From contig NZ_JBBOPI010000001.1 in assembly GCF_038003525.1 (NCBI RefSeq), positions 2,099,001 through 2,163,000 of the forward strand: DNA of 64,000 bases, read 5' to 3'. The DNA comes from Solibacillus sp. FSL H8-0538. GTDB lineage: Bacteria; Bacillota; Bacilli; Bacillales_A; Planococcaceae. Positions within the stretch are counted from its first letter, which is position 1, and each line of letters begins with the position of its first letter. The notes beneath the pieces are model-generated. The model worked only from the letters and a program-made list of their open reading frames with translations, was not told the DNA's origin and made no database searches. Both the position numbers and the translations under genes were made by a program. Below are positions 1 through 7,412 of this stretch, in pieces.

Positions 1-313
1 TGTTCTTAAAACTCAGCTTTCCTTGATACAAGCGGCCGACAATCTGTTCCGGTGACCAAGTTTTACCCAACTTTTCTTGAACAGCTTCTTTTAACTTGAC
101 TGTCAATTTTGACTTCGCACCACAGTTCAATTTATTGGCGTGATAGCGTACCTGTGCTTCTTCAGCTGTACAATTGGCATGTCTTCTTAATTCACGTGAA
201 ATGGTAGAAGGCTGTCGATTTAATTGTTTCGCAATTCCTCGGATCGAATAGCCTAGTTCAAGTAACGTCTCTATTTTCGTACGTTCCGATATGGTAAGAT
301 GTTTATAGCTCAT
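1..313 (-). CDS. IS30-family transposase, N-terminal part
   Basis: The reverse strand from ATG at 313 encodes a protein beginning MSYKHLTISERTKIETLLEL and continuing through an Arg-rich helix-turn-helix (GYSIRGIAKQLNRQPSTISR). That is the N-terminal DNA-binding region of IS30-type DDE transposases. A Shine-Dalgarno site (GGAGGAAATCGTT before the ATG) fits. The gene runs off the left edge after about 104 codons, before the catalytic DDE core, so whether the enzyme is intact cannot be judged. No stop or frameshift is seen in the visible part. Confidence 0.85.
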   Translation of the reverse strand, partial: MSYKHLTISERTKIETLLELGYSIRGIAKQLNRQPSTISRELRRHANCTAEEAQVRYHANKLNCGAKSKLTVKLKEAVQEKLGKTWSPEQIVGRLYQGKLSFKN

Positions 314-421
314 AACGATTTCCTCCGTTCAAATGTTGGCGTGGTAACTACATTTTACACGAGGTCGTTATGGGCTTCTTTTATTTACTCTTGGGTGTTG
401 CACTTAATATTACAATTCGTC
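1..421 (-). mobile_element. IS30-family insertion sequence, cut by window edge
   Basis: The transposase start and a terminal sequence of the type seen in IS30 elements (TTGGGTGTTGCACTTAATAT from 391, running to about 421) mark the 5' end of an insertion sequence read leftward. The remainder lies outside the window, so the other inverted repeat and any target duplication cannot be seen. The exact outer boundary is approximate. Confidence 0.75.
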
Positions 422-493
422 TTAACGAAATAAAGTGTATTAAACTAAAAAAATTAATACTTGAGTAAGGTGTGTTTGATAAAACCGTTCTGA

Positions 494-502
494 TGGTATA
501 AT
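494..502 (+). promoter_or_regulatory. Extended -10 promoter for the HxlR gene
   Basis: TGGTATAAT matches an extended -10 element (TGnTATAAT). A weak -35 (TTGATA) lies 15 bp upstream. It sits between the IS30 end and the HxlR gene and points toward the latter. A small hairpin (CGCAC/GTGCG, about 583-598) lies in the leader. Confidence 0.4.
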
Positions 503-642
503 TAATTACGCTGTTTTACTCGGAAATGATTTGTCTTAAGACTAACTTCATTCTACCTACAGTTTTCTCTATTGTGAAGAACGCACTTTTTTGTGCGGAG
601 GTTACCAAACGGTTACTACTATAAGTAAAGGAGTAAATGTCC

Positions 643-1023
643 ATGTCAGATACATTAAGAAAAGAGATCCAAGAAAGAATATTAAATCAAGATTATCATT
701 GTGAAAAAGAACTTACCTTATCGATTATTAGCGGGAAATGGAAAGTTGTTATTTTGTGGCATTTAGGTGTAGAAGGGACACATCGATTCAGCGAACTTCA
801 AAAACTTTTCCCGAAAATATCCCATAAAATATTATCAAATCAATTACGAGACCTGATAGAAGATGGAATTGTTCATAGAGAAGTGATTCCAGAAGTTCCT
901 CCGAAAGTCGAATATTCAATGACTGAACTTGGGATGACGTTATTACCAATCGTTGAGATGATGTATGAATGGGGGAAAAAACGAATAGATCAAATTAAAC
1001 AAGAAGAAAATTATCTCAAATAA
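643..1023 (+). CDS. HxlR-family winged-helix transcriptional regulator
   Basis: A protein of about 126 residues with the HxlR/MarR-like winged-helix fold: '[16 protein letters not shown]', the recognition-helix region '[20 protein letters not shown]' and the wing '[19 protein letters not shown]'. A single Cys lies just before the first helix (HCEKEL), at the place of the redox Cys of YodB and HypR, so thiol/electrophile or hypochlorite sensing is possible. Two ATGs are available. The RBS AAAGGAG at 627-633 is only 3 nt from ATG 637 but 9 nt from ATG 643, so 643 is preferred. The gene stands alone beside an IS30 element; its target is unknown. HxlR proteins often control divergent quinone- or aldehyde-detoxification genes, but none adjoins it here. 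Confidence 0.85.
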   Translation: MSDTLRKEIQERILNQDYHCEKELTLSIISGKWKVVILWHLGVEGTHRFSELQKLFPKISHKILSNQLRDLIEDGIVHREVIPEVPPKVEYSMTELGMTLLPIVEMMYEWGKKRIDQIKQEENYLK

Positions 1024-1599
1024 TGGAAAAACCAAATCATTTACGATGATATAAATCGCCTGTTCTGGCGGAAAAAGTAATATTGAATATAAAAAAAGAT
1101 GTTTTGTTGTATAAAAAATCTCGGACATATTCTTTACTTATGTTAAAAGGGCAGAAAGAAAATTAAGGTTTATCTTGTTCCATAATCGGGCGCTTTAATG
1201 GAGCAAGGGGCACAAAAATAATCAAACTTTTTTATAAAACCGATACTTAAATCTGCCGGATATGAATCCATTTTGATCAATCTTTTTTCAAAATAGATTC
1301 TTTTTATTTATCGTAAAATACTGGTTTGTCAGGTATCTTTGATCAAACTTTATTACAAATCAACAGTTGTATCCACTCAAACAAAGAAAGACAATAACTC
1401 TTTTGACACTATTACTTTTCGTTTTAAACCCTGATTTAATATTACTATTAATAAATTATCTTAAACCTTTTTGTTAAAAAATCTACCATTTTTAGACTTT
1501 ATTCTTTCGTGCCAAAAGCAAGCCTGAGCGATTCAAATAAAATTCCGCTCGCTCTCTTTCACTTATGCTACACTAACTTTGAAAGAGGAGGTTTTCACT
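1024..1599. other. AT-rich intergenic region with one hairpin
   Basis: No gene is supported in these 576 bases. The notable structure is an inverted repeat with arms CTTGTTCCAT (1174-1183) and ATGGAGCAAG (1198-1207) around a GC-rich loop. It may be an insertion-sequence end or small repeat remnant. The rest is AT-rich and featureless to the eye. Confidence 0.4.
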
Positions 1600-1977
1600 A
1601 TGCAACAGCTACAATTTGAAGCGTCTTGGAATAAAGCATTGGCTACTCAGGACCGACATACTATTGAAAAAATCTTTACTGAAACAAAGCAGCCCAACAG
1701 TTCCTGCATTCTTTGCTCCCCTATACGACAAGCAATCAACCATAAACAAGAGCTATTAGTTACCGTATTAGTCCATAACTTTACGGATCAACCCCTTACT
1801 TTTAATAAAACGCGAATAGTCTACCGCATGCAAGATGAGGTCATTGCAGACGAGAAATTCACTCTTCCCACATTAATAATCCCACCCCAAGTTAGCTTGC
1901 CTTGGACGTTTATATTTCCTAGTCTCAGCTATAGTCCGCTTGCTTCTTTTGAGAATGGGCGGTTAGAAATACTTTAA
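1600..1977 (+). CDS. SLAP-domain-like protein
   Basis: A 125-residue protein. The N-terminal stretch 'FEASWNKALATQDRHTIEKI' and the following beta-rich part ('LLVTVLVHNFTDQPLTFNKT', 'LPTLIIPPQVSLPWTFIFP') resemble SLAP domains of Bacillales S-layer-associated proteins. In that family a helical start precedes an immunoglobulin-like beta sandwich. There is no signal peptide or membrane segment, so a cytoplasmic role, as in S-layer export accessory proteins, is likelier than a surface one. An in-frame TTG at 1579 lies upstream of the RBS AAAGAGGAGG (1582-1591); the ATG at 1600 has ideal spacing and is taken as the start. A CxxC-like pair (SSCILC) is visible mid-protein. It ends at a bidirectional terminator shared with the convergent peptidase gene. 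Confidence 0.6.
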   Translation: MQQLQFEASWNKALATQDRHTIEKIFTETKQPNSSCILCSPIRQAINHKQELLVTVLVHNFTDQPLTFNKTRIVYRMQDEVIADEKFTLPTLIIPPQVSLPWTFIFPSLSYSPLASFENGRLEIL

Positions 1978-1991
1978 ACTCGAACCCAAAG

Positions 1992-2031
1992 AAAAAAAGC
2001 GCTGCTGAGAATTCTCATGCGGCGCCTTTTT
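1992..2031. terminator. Bidirectional intrinsic terminator
   Basis: A GC-rich stem centred on the 12-bp palindrome TGAGAATTCTCA, extended by GCGC/GCGC pairs, is flanked by an A-run on one side and a T-run on the other. It can end both the SLAP-type gene and the convergent peptidase gene. Confidence 0.8.
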
Positions 2032-2049
2032 GAGTATGGCTTTCATTGG

Positions 2050-3660
2050 TTAATTTGCTTCTTGGGCGATACTTGTTTTTACATAATTTATAAGTAAATG
2101 GAGGAGTTCCGGCATTTCTTCTAAGCCGCTCTTCACGTGGAGCCTTTCTGAAATTTGATGCGGATCTTTTCCAAATGGGCCAACATTTAAAACAGGTGCA
2201 TTAAATGTTGCAATGCTATCAAAAGGAATACTATACGTTTCTCCCCATACAGGTGTATTTTTTTCATACGTTTCCCACGTAGCATCCGTATTCAATTGAC
2301 AGTAGCTTAAATCACAAATACCATTAAAATAATGAATTTGCTCGAGAGGAATATTCTTTTTTTTCGCTTCTCCTAGTAATAGCTGAATGGCCCCCTGAAT
2401 AAGTGGATGATCCGACGAGTTGGCTGGCGGATAAAAAGGTGGCGCAAATAATAGGACAACTGCTGGTGTTAACTCCTGGCAATAAATAAGTAGCTGGTCA
2501 GCAATGCGCAACGATTTTTCGCGATCGTCTAGTAGATCATTTGCAATTACTTTCGAGATGATTGTTCGAACCTTTTCGTCGCCTAGCTTATCCAGCGCAT
2601 ATTGATACAACTTTTCAAAACGTATTGTGCGTATTTCCCCTACACCGTCCACCCTTTGCTTTTCACACATACTGTCATAGCGTGCTTGGCATTTTGACAT
2701 AGCCTCTGTTGCTACTTCTTCAAAAATCATCATAATATCCTCAGCACTACGTTTCATTAAAAAGACATTATACATCGCTGTCGCTCTATAAGGTGTTTGC
2801 GTTGAATAGCGGTCTTTTAAATCTTTCAGTTGTAATGAAACCGGTAATGGCGTGAACTCTCCATGTACTTCCTCAGTAAAACGCTCATTCCATTCCATTT
2901 CCGCCGTTAAAAATGCACTCATGAATGGTGCCGTTATACCTTTTAGTGGCTCGCCCACATGTGTTTCCTTTCCATAGAAGAGTGCTGCTGGCAAGATTTT
3001 ACCAATTGAACCTGAATAAATGTATTCCTTTAAATCTCCTGGTCCTTGTGTAAAGGAAGGCTCACTATTTAAAAATAACTTAACATCTAGATCTAGCTTT
3101 GTATTTAGTTCTGCAATATATTTTACCGCCTCACGCATCCCTGCTGAATTGACCTCTTCATCTGGGACCGTCACTAGTAGTATATTAATTGTCCATTGTT
3201 CATTAATTGCTCGTTCTAGTAATTGCATATGAAGGGCAAGTCCCATCTTCATATCCATGACACCACGTCCGAATAAGTACTCACCCGAAGCAACATCTTT
3301 CTGGGCAGATTCATTTAAAATACTCGGATTTTCATAAAAGGCTTTTGTCAATTCTTTTGGGTTTGTCGCAAGCGGCATTAATTCTCCGTATTCCTCAATT
3401 TGTACTGTGTCAAAATGACTAATTAGTACAACTGTTTCTCGAACCCCCTCAGTCTTATACAAAGCCGTAAGAAATTGTCTCCCCTTATCTACATCACAAA
3501 TTGTTAAATACTCTGGGTAGGACTGAAAAAAAGAGAGCTGCTGCAATTTTTGAAGCAATTTTTCAGAAAAAAGACATTCACCTTCTGTTAAAGTCTCACT
3601 TTCCCAACTAACAAGCTCATCCAATAGCACACGTAGCTTCTCTGACGTATTCCACATCAT
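2050..3660 (-). CDS. rocB: RocB-like M20 family metallopeptidase
   Basis: A 536-residue zinc peptidase/deacylase of the M20 family, RocB type. B. subtilis RocB, of similar length, belongs to the arginine-utilisation regulon, though its exact reaction is not settled. Metal-binding and catalytic residues are visible: H82-x-D84 in SHFDTV, D136 in GRGVMDMK, the catalytic pair E168-E169 in VPDEEV, E200 in FLNSEPS. A long lid insertion follows, as in other members. No signal peptide, so cytoplasmic. The start is one of two adjacent ATGs behind GAAGG/GAAGGG. It is a single-gene unit with no roc genes beside it, so the symbol reflects homology, not proven pathway. Confidence 0.8.
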   Translation of the reverse strand: MMWNTSEKLRVLLDELVSWESETLTEGECLFSEKLLQKLQQLSFFQSYPEYLTICDVDKGRQFLTALYKTEGVRETVVLISHFDTVQIEEYGELMPLATNPKELTKAFYENPSILNESAQKDVASGEYLFGRGVMDMKMGLALHMQLLERAINEQWTINILLVTVPDEEVNSAGMREAVKYIAELNTKLDLDVKLFLNSEPSFTQGPGDLKEYIYSGSIGKILPAALFYGKETHVGEPLKGITAPFMSAFLTAEMEWNERFTEEVHGEFTPLPVSLQLKDLKDRYSTQTPYRATAMYNVFLMKRSAEDIMMIFEEVATEAMSKCQARYDSMCEKQRVDGVGEIRTIRFEKLYQYALDKLGDEKVRTIISKVIANDLLDDREKSLRIADQLLIYCQELTPAVVLLFAPPFYPPANSSDHPLIQGAIQLLLGEAKKKNIPLEQIHYFNGICDLSYCQLNTDATWETYEKNTPVWGETYSIPFDSIATFNAPVLNVGPFGKDPHQISERLHVKSGLEEMPELLHLLINYVKTSIAQEAN

Positions 3661-3849
3661 AACCCTTCACCTTCCTCACTTGTGATTGATTTAGACAATC
3701 TATTTTTATTATTCTAATGTTATCATTCGATAATTATTTCCAGATACCTTTTAATCCATTTATAAAATACCACAGCATTGAGGTTTGGCTCGTTACTGAT
3801 TCATTGCTATTTTTTTAAGTGGCAACAAACCTTTTATAAAGTGTATTTG

Positions 3850-3940
3850 AAAGACATCACTCGCTCAAAATAGGGCTTGTTGATGTCTTTCTTATGTGGA
3901 TGAGAAACTTATACTTTCTGATCTACCAAAAATGAGCTAG
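3850..3940 (+). repeat. Two-hairpin dispersed repeat, copy 1
   Basis: The first part forms a hairpin with arms AAAGACATCA and TGATGTCTTT around a core (ACTCGCTCAAAATAGGG) shared with four other places in the window (near 31650, 35330, 42640 and 60115). It is followed by TTATGTGGAT, the start of the second hairpin. This copy is the most diverged in its second half. It lies between two minus-strand genes. Confidence 0.6.
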
Positions 3941-3943
3941 TAA

Positions 3944-4507
3944 TTAATTACTAGCTACAAATTGTCTAATTTTATTTATTCGATTACATAGAAAATTTTC
4001 AATATGATAGGGAGCTAAGTTCTGAATTTCTTCTGGATACACGAGCGGATCCAGTACAGGATAGTCCAAATCCCCCATAAAGTAATATGCTATTTTTGCA
4101 GTATAATCCTTCCCTAGTAATAATTTAGTGCCCTCTTTGCTTCCTGCATGAATATAAACCATTTCAGGATAGATCCCCATGTATACGCCGATTCTTAAAG
4201 CGGTGTCATAAACCCCTACAGGTCCAAATCCTTCGATTCTATGTTCATACACCCATTGCATGATTTCTTCAAAAGTAGTGGGCGTACCTAAAGCGGCCCA
4301 TGATTTTTTTAGCCTCATAATCATTTCATCACGTACTCTGTTTTTGCCTGCATAACTTCGGTGGCATACTCTTAACTTCGGTGTTTTGGTGTATACCGCA
4401 TATTCAATGACTTCATCAACTGGCCTTTTTCCTGCCTTACATTCGCTTAAAATCCAGTCATAATTATTATTTCGTTGATAAGCAGCGATTTCATATTTTA
4501 AGCTTAT
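3944..4507 (-). CDS. Conserved-looking hypothetical protein with apparent ATA start
   Basis: The reading frame is open from 4507 to 3944 (187 codons), but contains no ATG, GTG or TTG until the internal ATG at 4324. The best Shine-Dalgarno site, GGAGGGG (4519-4513), lies 5 nt before an ATA codon at 4507-4505. Translation would begin (M)SLKYEIAAYQRNN and give 187 residues. Starting at 4324 would remove a third of the protein and has no comparable RBS. The C-terminal half contains 'RIEGFGPVGVYDTALRIG', reminiscent of a helix-hairpin-helix turn, and 'VYIHAGSKEGTKLLLG'. I do not recognise the family and assign no function. Either AUA initiation or a recent ATG-to-ATA change is possible. Confidence 0.55.
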   Translation of the reverse strand: MSLKYEIAAYQRNNNYDWILSECKAGKRPVDEVIEYAVYTKTPKLRVCHRSYAGKNRVRDEMIMRLKKSWAALGTPTTFEEIMQWVYEHRIEGFGPVGVYDTALRIGVYMGIYPEMVYIHAGSKEGTKLLLGKDYTAKIAYYFMGDLDYPVLDPLVYPEEIQNLAPYHIENFLCNRINKIRQFVASN

Positions 4508-4776
4508 GAATTCCCCTCCGTTTTAATTTCTCTTATACCATCTTATAAATTAAGTGAAGCAATTATGCCTCAGACCGTTCCGATAAATTCTGTGGATTTC
4601 TACGCTACCATCGTCCGCCTACTGAAAATCTGTATTTTTCTAAAAGATATAGGCGTTGATTGAACATTGCGCCAACGAAACGAGGTTCATCCTCACCCAA
4701 TTTTTTTCACCCCCCTTCTCATAAAATCTATGTTATTATTTTTCTAGCTAATGTTATTTTTAAGGAGGTTCCTCAA

Positions 4777-5685
4777 TTGAAATTAAGAGTGTCTGCTGTA
4801 CAGTACCATCTACATACGATCAATCGTTTTGAGGAGTTTGAGGCACAGGTGACGCATTATGTGAAGGCTGCGGCTGAGTTTAATACGGAGTTTATTTTGT
4901 TTCCGGAGTTTTTAACGACACAGTTATTGTCGATTTCGACTAATGGCGAGGGGCAGCCGATTCACAATCTGCCAAATTATACGGAAGCTTATTTGCGTTT
5001 ATTTTCTTCGCTCGCTGCGGAATATGGCGTCTATATAATAGGAGGAACGCATGTAATCCGCAGAGAGGGCCGTTTGTACAATGTGGCGCATCTCTTTTCA
5101 CCGGATGGGCATATTGGCGAGCAGGCGAAGCTTCATTTGACACCGACAGAAGTGACGGACTGGGGCATTACGCCGGGTGAGTCTTTGCGAATTTTTGAGA
5201 CGGCTAAAGGGAAAATTGCCCTACTAACATGCTATGATATTGAGTTCCCAGAAGTGGTGCGCATGGTGCGGGGTATGGGTGCCGATGTGATTTTCTCTCC
5301 TTCTTGTACGGATGACCGTCACGGCTTTAATCGCGTTCGCTTTACGAGTCACGCGCGCACGATTGAAAACCAAGTGTATGTTGTATCGACTGGAACGGTT
5401 GGGTCACTTCCGAACGTGGACTTTATGCGTGGCAACTTTGGACAGGCTGCGGTAATTACACCAAATGATGTACCCTTCCCACCAAACGGCATTTTAGCGG
5501 AAGGTGAAATTAATAACGATATGATCATCACCGCCGATTTAGATGTGGCGCTTTTACAGGAAGTACGTGAGCGCGGGTCCGTGACGACTTGGCGAGATCG
5601 TCGCTTTGATTTGTACCCGGATCTTGGCAAAGTAGATGCAATAACATCAATGACAAAGGAAATTGTGTTCAACAAGGTAAACTAG
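4777..5685 (+). CDS. Carbon-nitrogen hydrolase (nitrilase superfamily)
   Basis: A 302-residue nitrilase-superfamily amidohydrolase. The catalytic triad is visible: Glu in LFPEF, Lys in QAKLHLTP, Cys in LLTCYDIEFPE. Such enzymes cleave small amides or related C-N bonds; the substrate is not evident. An upstream in-frame extension to 4660 is rejected, because AAGGAGG at 4762-4768 sits just ahead of the TTG at 4777. The sequence resembles the C-terminal half of two-domain YhcX-type proteins (GNAT plus nitrilase). The matching GNAT half is encoded separately about 1 kb away on the other strand. The next gene, also GNAT-like, starts 31 bp downstream, suggesting an operon. Confidence 0.85.
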   Translation: MKLRVSAVQYHLHTINRFEEFEAQVTHYVKAAAEFNTEFILFPEFLTTQLLSISTNGEGQPIHNLPNYTEAYLRLFSSLAAEYGVYIIGGTHVIRREGRLYNVAHLFSPDGHIGEQAKLHLTPTEVTDWGITPGESLRIFETAKGKIALLTCYDIEFPEVVRMVRGMGADVIFSPSCTDDRHGFNRVRFTSHARTIENQVYVVSTGTVGSLPNVDFMRGNFGQAAVITPNDVPFPPNGILAEGEINNDMIITADLDVALLQEVRERGSVTTWRDRRFDLYPDLGKVDAITSMTKEIVFNKVN

Positions 5686-5716
5686 TTTTTCATACTTATT
5701 AGGGGGAGTGTTTGAC

Positions 5717-6385
5717 ATGGAATACGTTCAAATTAACAATATTGAGGATCCTTTATTTCCAAAAATGCACAAGCTAATGCAAAATGTTTTTCCTGCGGAG
5801 GAAGTACTGGAGTATGAGTTGTGGAGAGAGCCTTTATTGGACCCGACAATTCGTATGTTTGTGGCAGTAGAAGAAGGCGAAGTTGTGGGCGCAACGGAAT
5901 ACCGGTTTTATGCTGACAAAAAGTTGTCCATGACCGACTTTACGATGATTGGTAAAGAAGGCATTGGCGTTGGTCCATTCCTTGCAAAAAAACGACATGA
6001 GGATTTAATGCAGCTGTCAAAAGCGCATAACGTTGAGTTAATCGGGGTGTTTGCGGAGATTTACGACCCATATCGCATTGGTAATCATGCATTCGGCGGT
6101 ATTCAAGCAATGAATCCATTCGTGCGTCGTGAAGTGCTTGCACATCTAGGCTTTAAACGATTGAATTTCTCGTATGTACACCCTTCCTGGACAAATGAAG
6201 GCGATGCGGTAACGGACTTAGATTTTTGTTTCCTTCCTTATCAAGAAATAAACGAATTAAGCGGACTTTTTATTGCTAATTTCTTAAAAGGCTATTATGC
6301 GATTTTATCTCACAAACCGGACGCATGGCATTTGATGATTGCTGCATTAGAATCAAAAGAAGAAGTTGAATTGCTTCCATTATAA
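5717..6385 (+). CDS. GNAT-like acyltransferase
   Basis: A 222-residue protein with a divergent acetyltransferase fold: a central strand 'MFVAVEEGEVVGATEYRFY' typical of GNAT strand beta4, then 'FLAKKRHEDLMQLSKAHNVELIGVFAEI' and a late 'LAHLGFKRLNFSYVHP'. The usual acetyl-CoA loop (Q/RxxGxG/A) is not clear, so activity is uncertain. The start is ATG 5717, spaced 8 nt from AGGGGGAG. The GTG at 5708 overlaps the RBS and is rejected. It follows the nitrilase gene closely, probably in one transcript, so the two may act on the same small metabolite. Confidence 0.6.
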   Translation: MEYVQINNIEDPLFPKMHKLMQNVFPAEEVLEYELWREPLLDPTIRMFVAVEEGEVVGATEYRFYADKKLSMTDFTMIGKEGIGVGPFLAKKRHEDLMQLSKAHNVELIGVFAEIYDPYRIGNHAFGGIQAMNPFVRREVLAHLGFKRLNFSYVHPSWTNEGDAVTDLDFCFLPYQEINELSGLFIANFLKGYYAILSHKPDAWHLMIAALESKEEVELLPL

Positions 6386-6540
6386 TAACAAAGTAGGCGT
6401 CTCAGGGAGTACTTTGAAACGTCTTCTTTCGCGATTATTTTGTTAAATGATTTTTTTATCCACTTAAATGTGTTCATTTTTTTCTACTAATAGTTGAATG
6501 AACTGCTCTCAGTTTTTTGATGAAATGAGCACCATCAGCA

Positions 6541-6670
6541 TCTAGGCTCGCCCTCAGAAAAGCGTTCGCCACAACGGAAATCAACGACATCTAAAACAAA
6601 AGCCAGTGCTTAAACGATGTCTCGTTCAAGAACTGGCTAAACTACTTTATAAACTTTTTCAATGCCCTCA
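6541..6670 (-). repeat. Dispersed repeat B, inverted copy
   Basis: Read on the minus strand this is near-identical to 42751-42872 on the plus strand. Both contain TATAAAGTAGTTTAGCCAGT, a hairpin built from CCAGTTCTTGAACGA and its complement, then GATGTCGTTGATTTCCGTTG and GGCGAACGCTTTTCTG. The hairpin is less perfect here (TTAAGCACTGGC). The flank ends in TTTTTCAATGCCCTCA, a tail also seen near 32412 and 43577. It fills most of the gap between two convergent GNAT-type genes. Confidence 0.7.
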
Positions 6671-6722
6671 AAATAGCTTGTGATTTTGTATAATCAGAAA
6701 GCCGTTTTCATCAAACTTAACG

Positions 6723-7385
6723 TTATTTAAACGGATTTTTCCACTCCATTAACAAACCGTAATTATGTGATTCTTCATCGTCTAAATAGTTGGGCACGAC
6801 ACATATTGGCGTACGTCCGCATCGCAGTAAAAAGGTAATGACGGGATCTTTTAATTCACCTGAAAGAACACACTCCACATATTGTTCAGGTGTTAGTTGC
6901 TCTGCATATTTGTGATAGCCAGGCATTCTTCCCCCTCCTAGGGCCCGGTCGAGTTGGTCATGAACTACACGCTCATACACCGATTGCATTAATAACTTCC
7001 CTAGGTCTAGCTTACGGTAGGCCGGCTTTACAGAAATATCGACAATATATAAGGTCTTCCCACTATTCTTATGATTTCGAATGGAGCCGTGATCGGTCGC
7101 TTCTTCCCACGTATGGAATGGGTTGTCCGGATCAAAATCAACTAATAAACCGGTAATCGAGCCGACAATTTCTCCGCCTATCTCTACACATAAAGCCCCT
7201 TCTGGATAATGCGTAACATGACTTTCTAGCTGCGCTTCACTCCACCAAAGCTCAGAAGGAAATGGCGGAGGAAAACATTGTTGTTGAATCATAATCAAGT
7301 CTTTGAAATCTTTTTTCTCATAGTTTCTCACTACTGCTAAAATGGGCTTTCCATCTTGAAATACATAGCCTTCTTTTCGATACAC
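6723..7385 (-). CDS. GNAT acetyltransferase, homologous to YhcX N-terminal domain
   Basis: About 220 residues of GNAT acetyltransferase. 'TLYIVDISVKPAYRKLDLGKLLM' covers strand beta4 and the acetyl-CoA loop. The loop itself reads RKLDLGK, with an Asp where a Gly is usual. 'ALGGGRMPGYHKYAEQLTPE', 'YVECVLSGELKDPVITF' and 'VPNYLDDEESHNYG' are the signature of the GNAT half of YhcX-type proteins, which are normally fused to a nitrilase domain. Here that domain is the separate gene at 4777. The frame is open to TTG 7403, but GGGGAGG lies inside those codons, so GTG 7385 (9 nt spacing) is the likelier start. Substrate unknown. Confidence 0.75.
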   Translation of the reverse strand: MYRKEGYVFQDGKPILAVVRNYEKKDFKDLIMIQQQCFPPPFPSELWWSEAQLESHVTHYPEGALCVEIGGEIVGSITGLLVDFDPDNPFHTWEEATDHGSIRNHKNSGKTLYIVDISVKPAYRKLDLGKLLMQSVYERVVHDQLDRALGGGRMPGYHKYAEQLTPEQYVECVLSGELKDPVITFLLRCGRTPICVVPNYLDDEESHNYGLLMEWKNPFK

Positions 7386-7412
7386 CAACAGCTTCCTCCC
7401 CAAGTCATCCCT

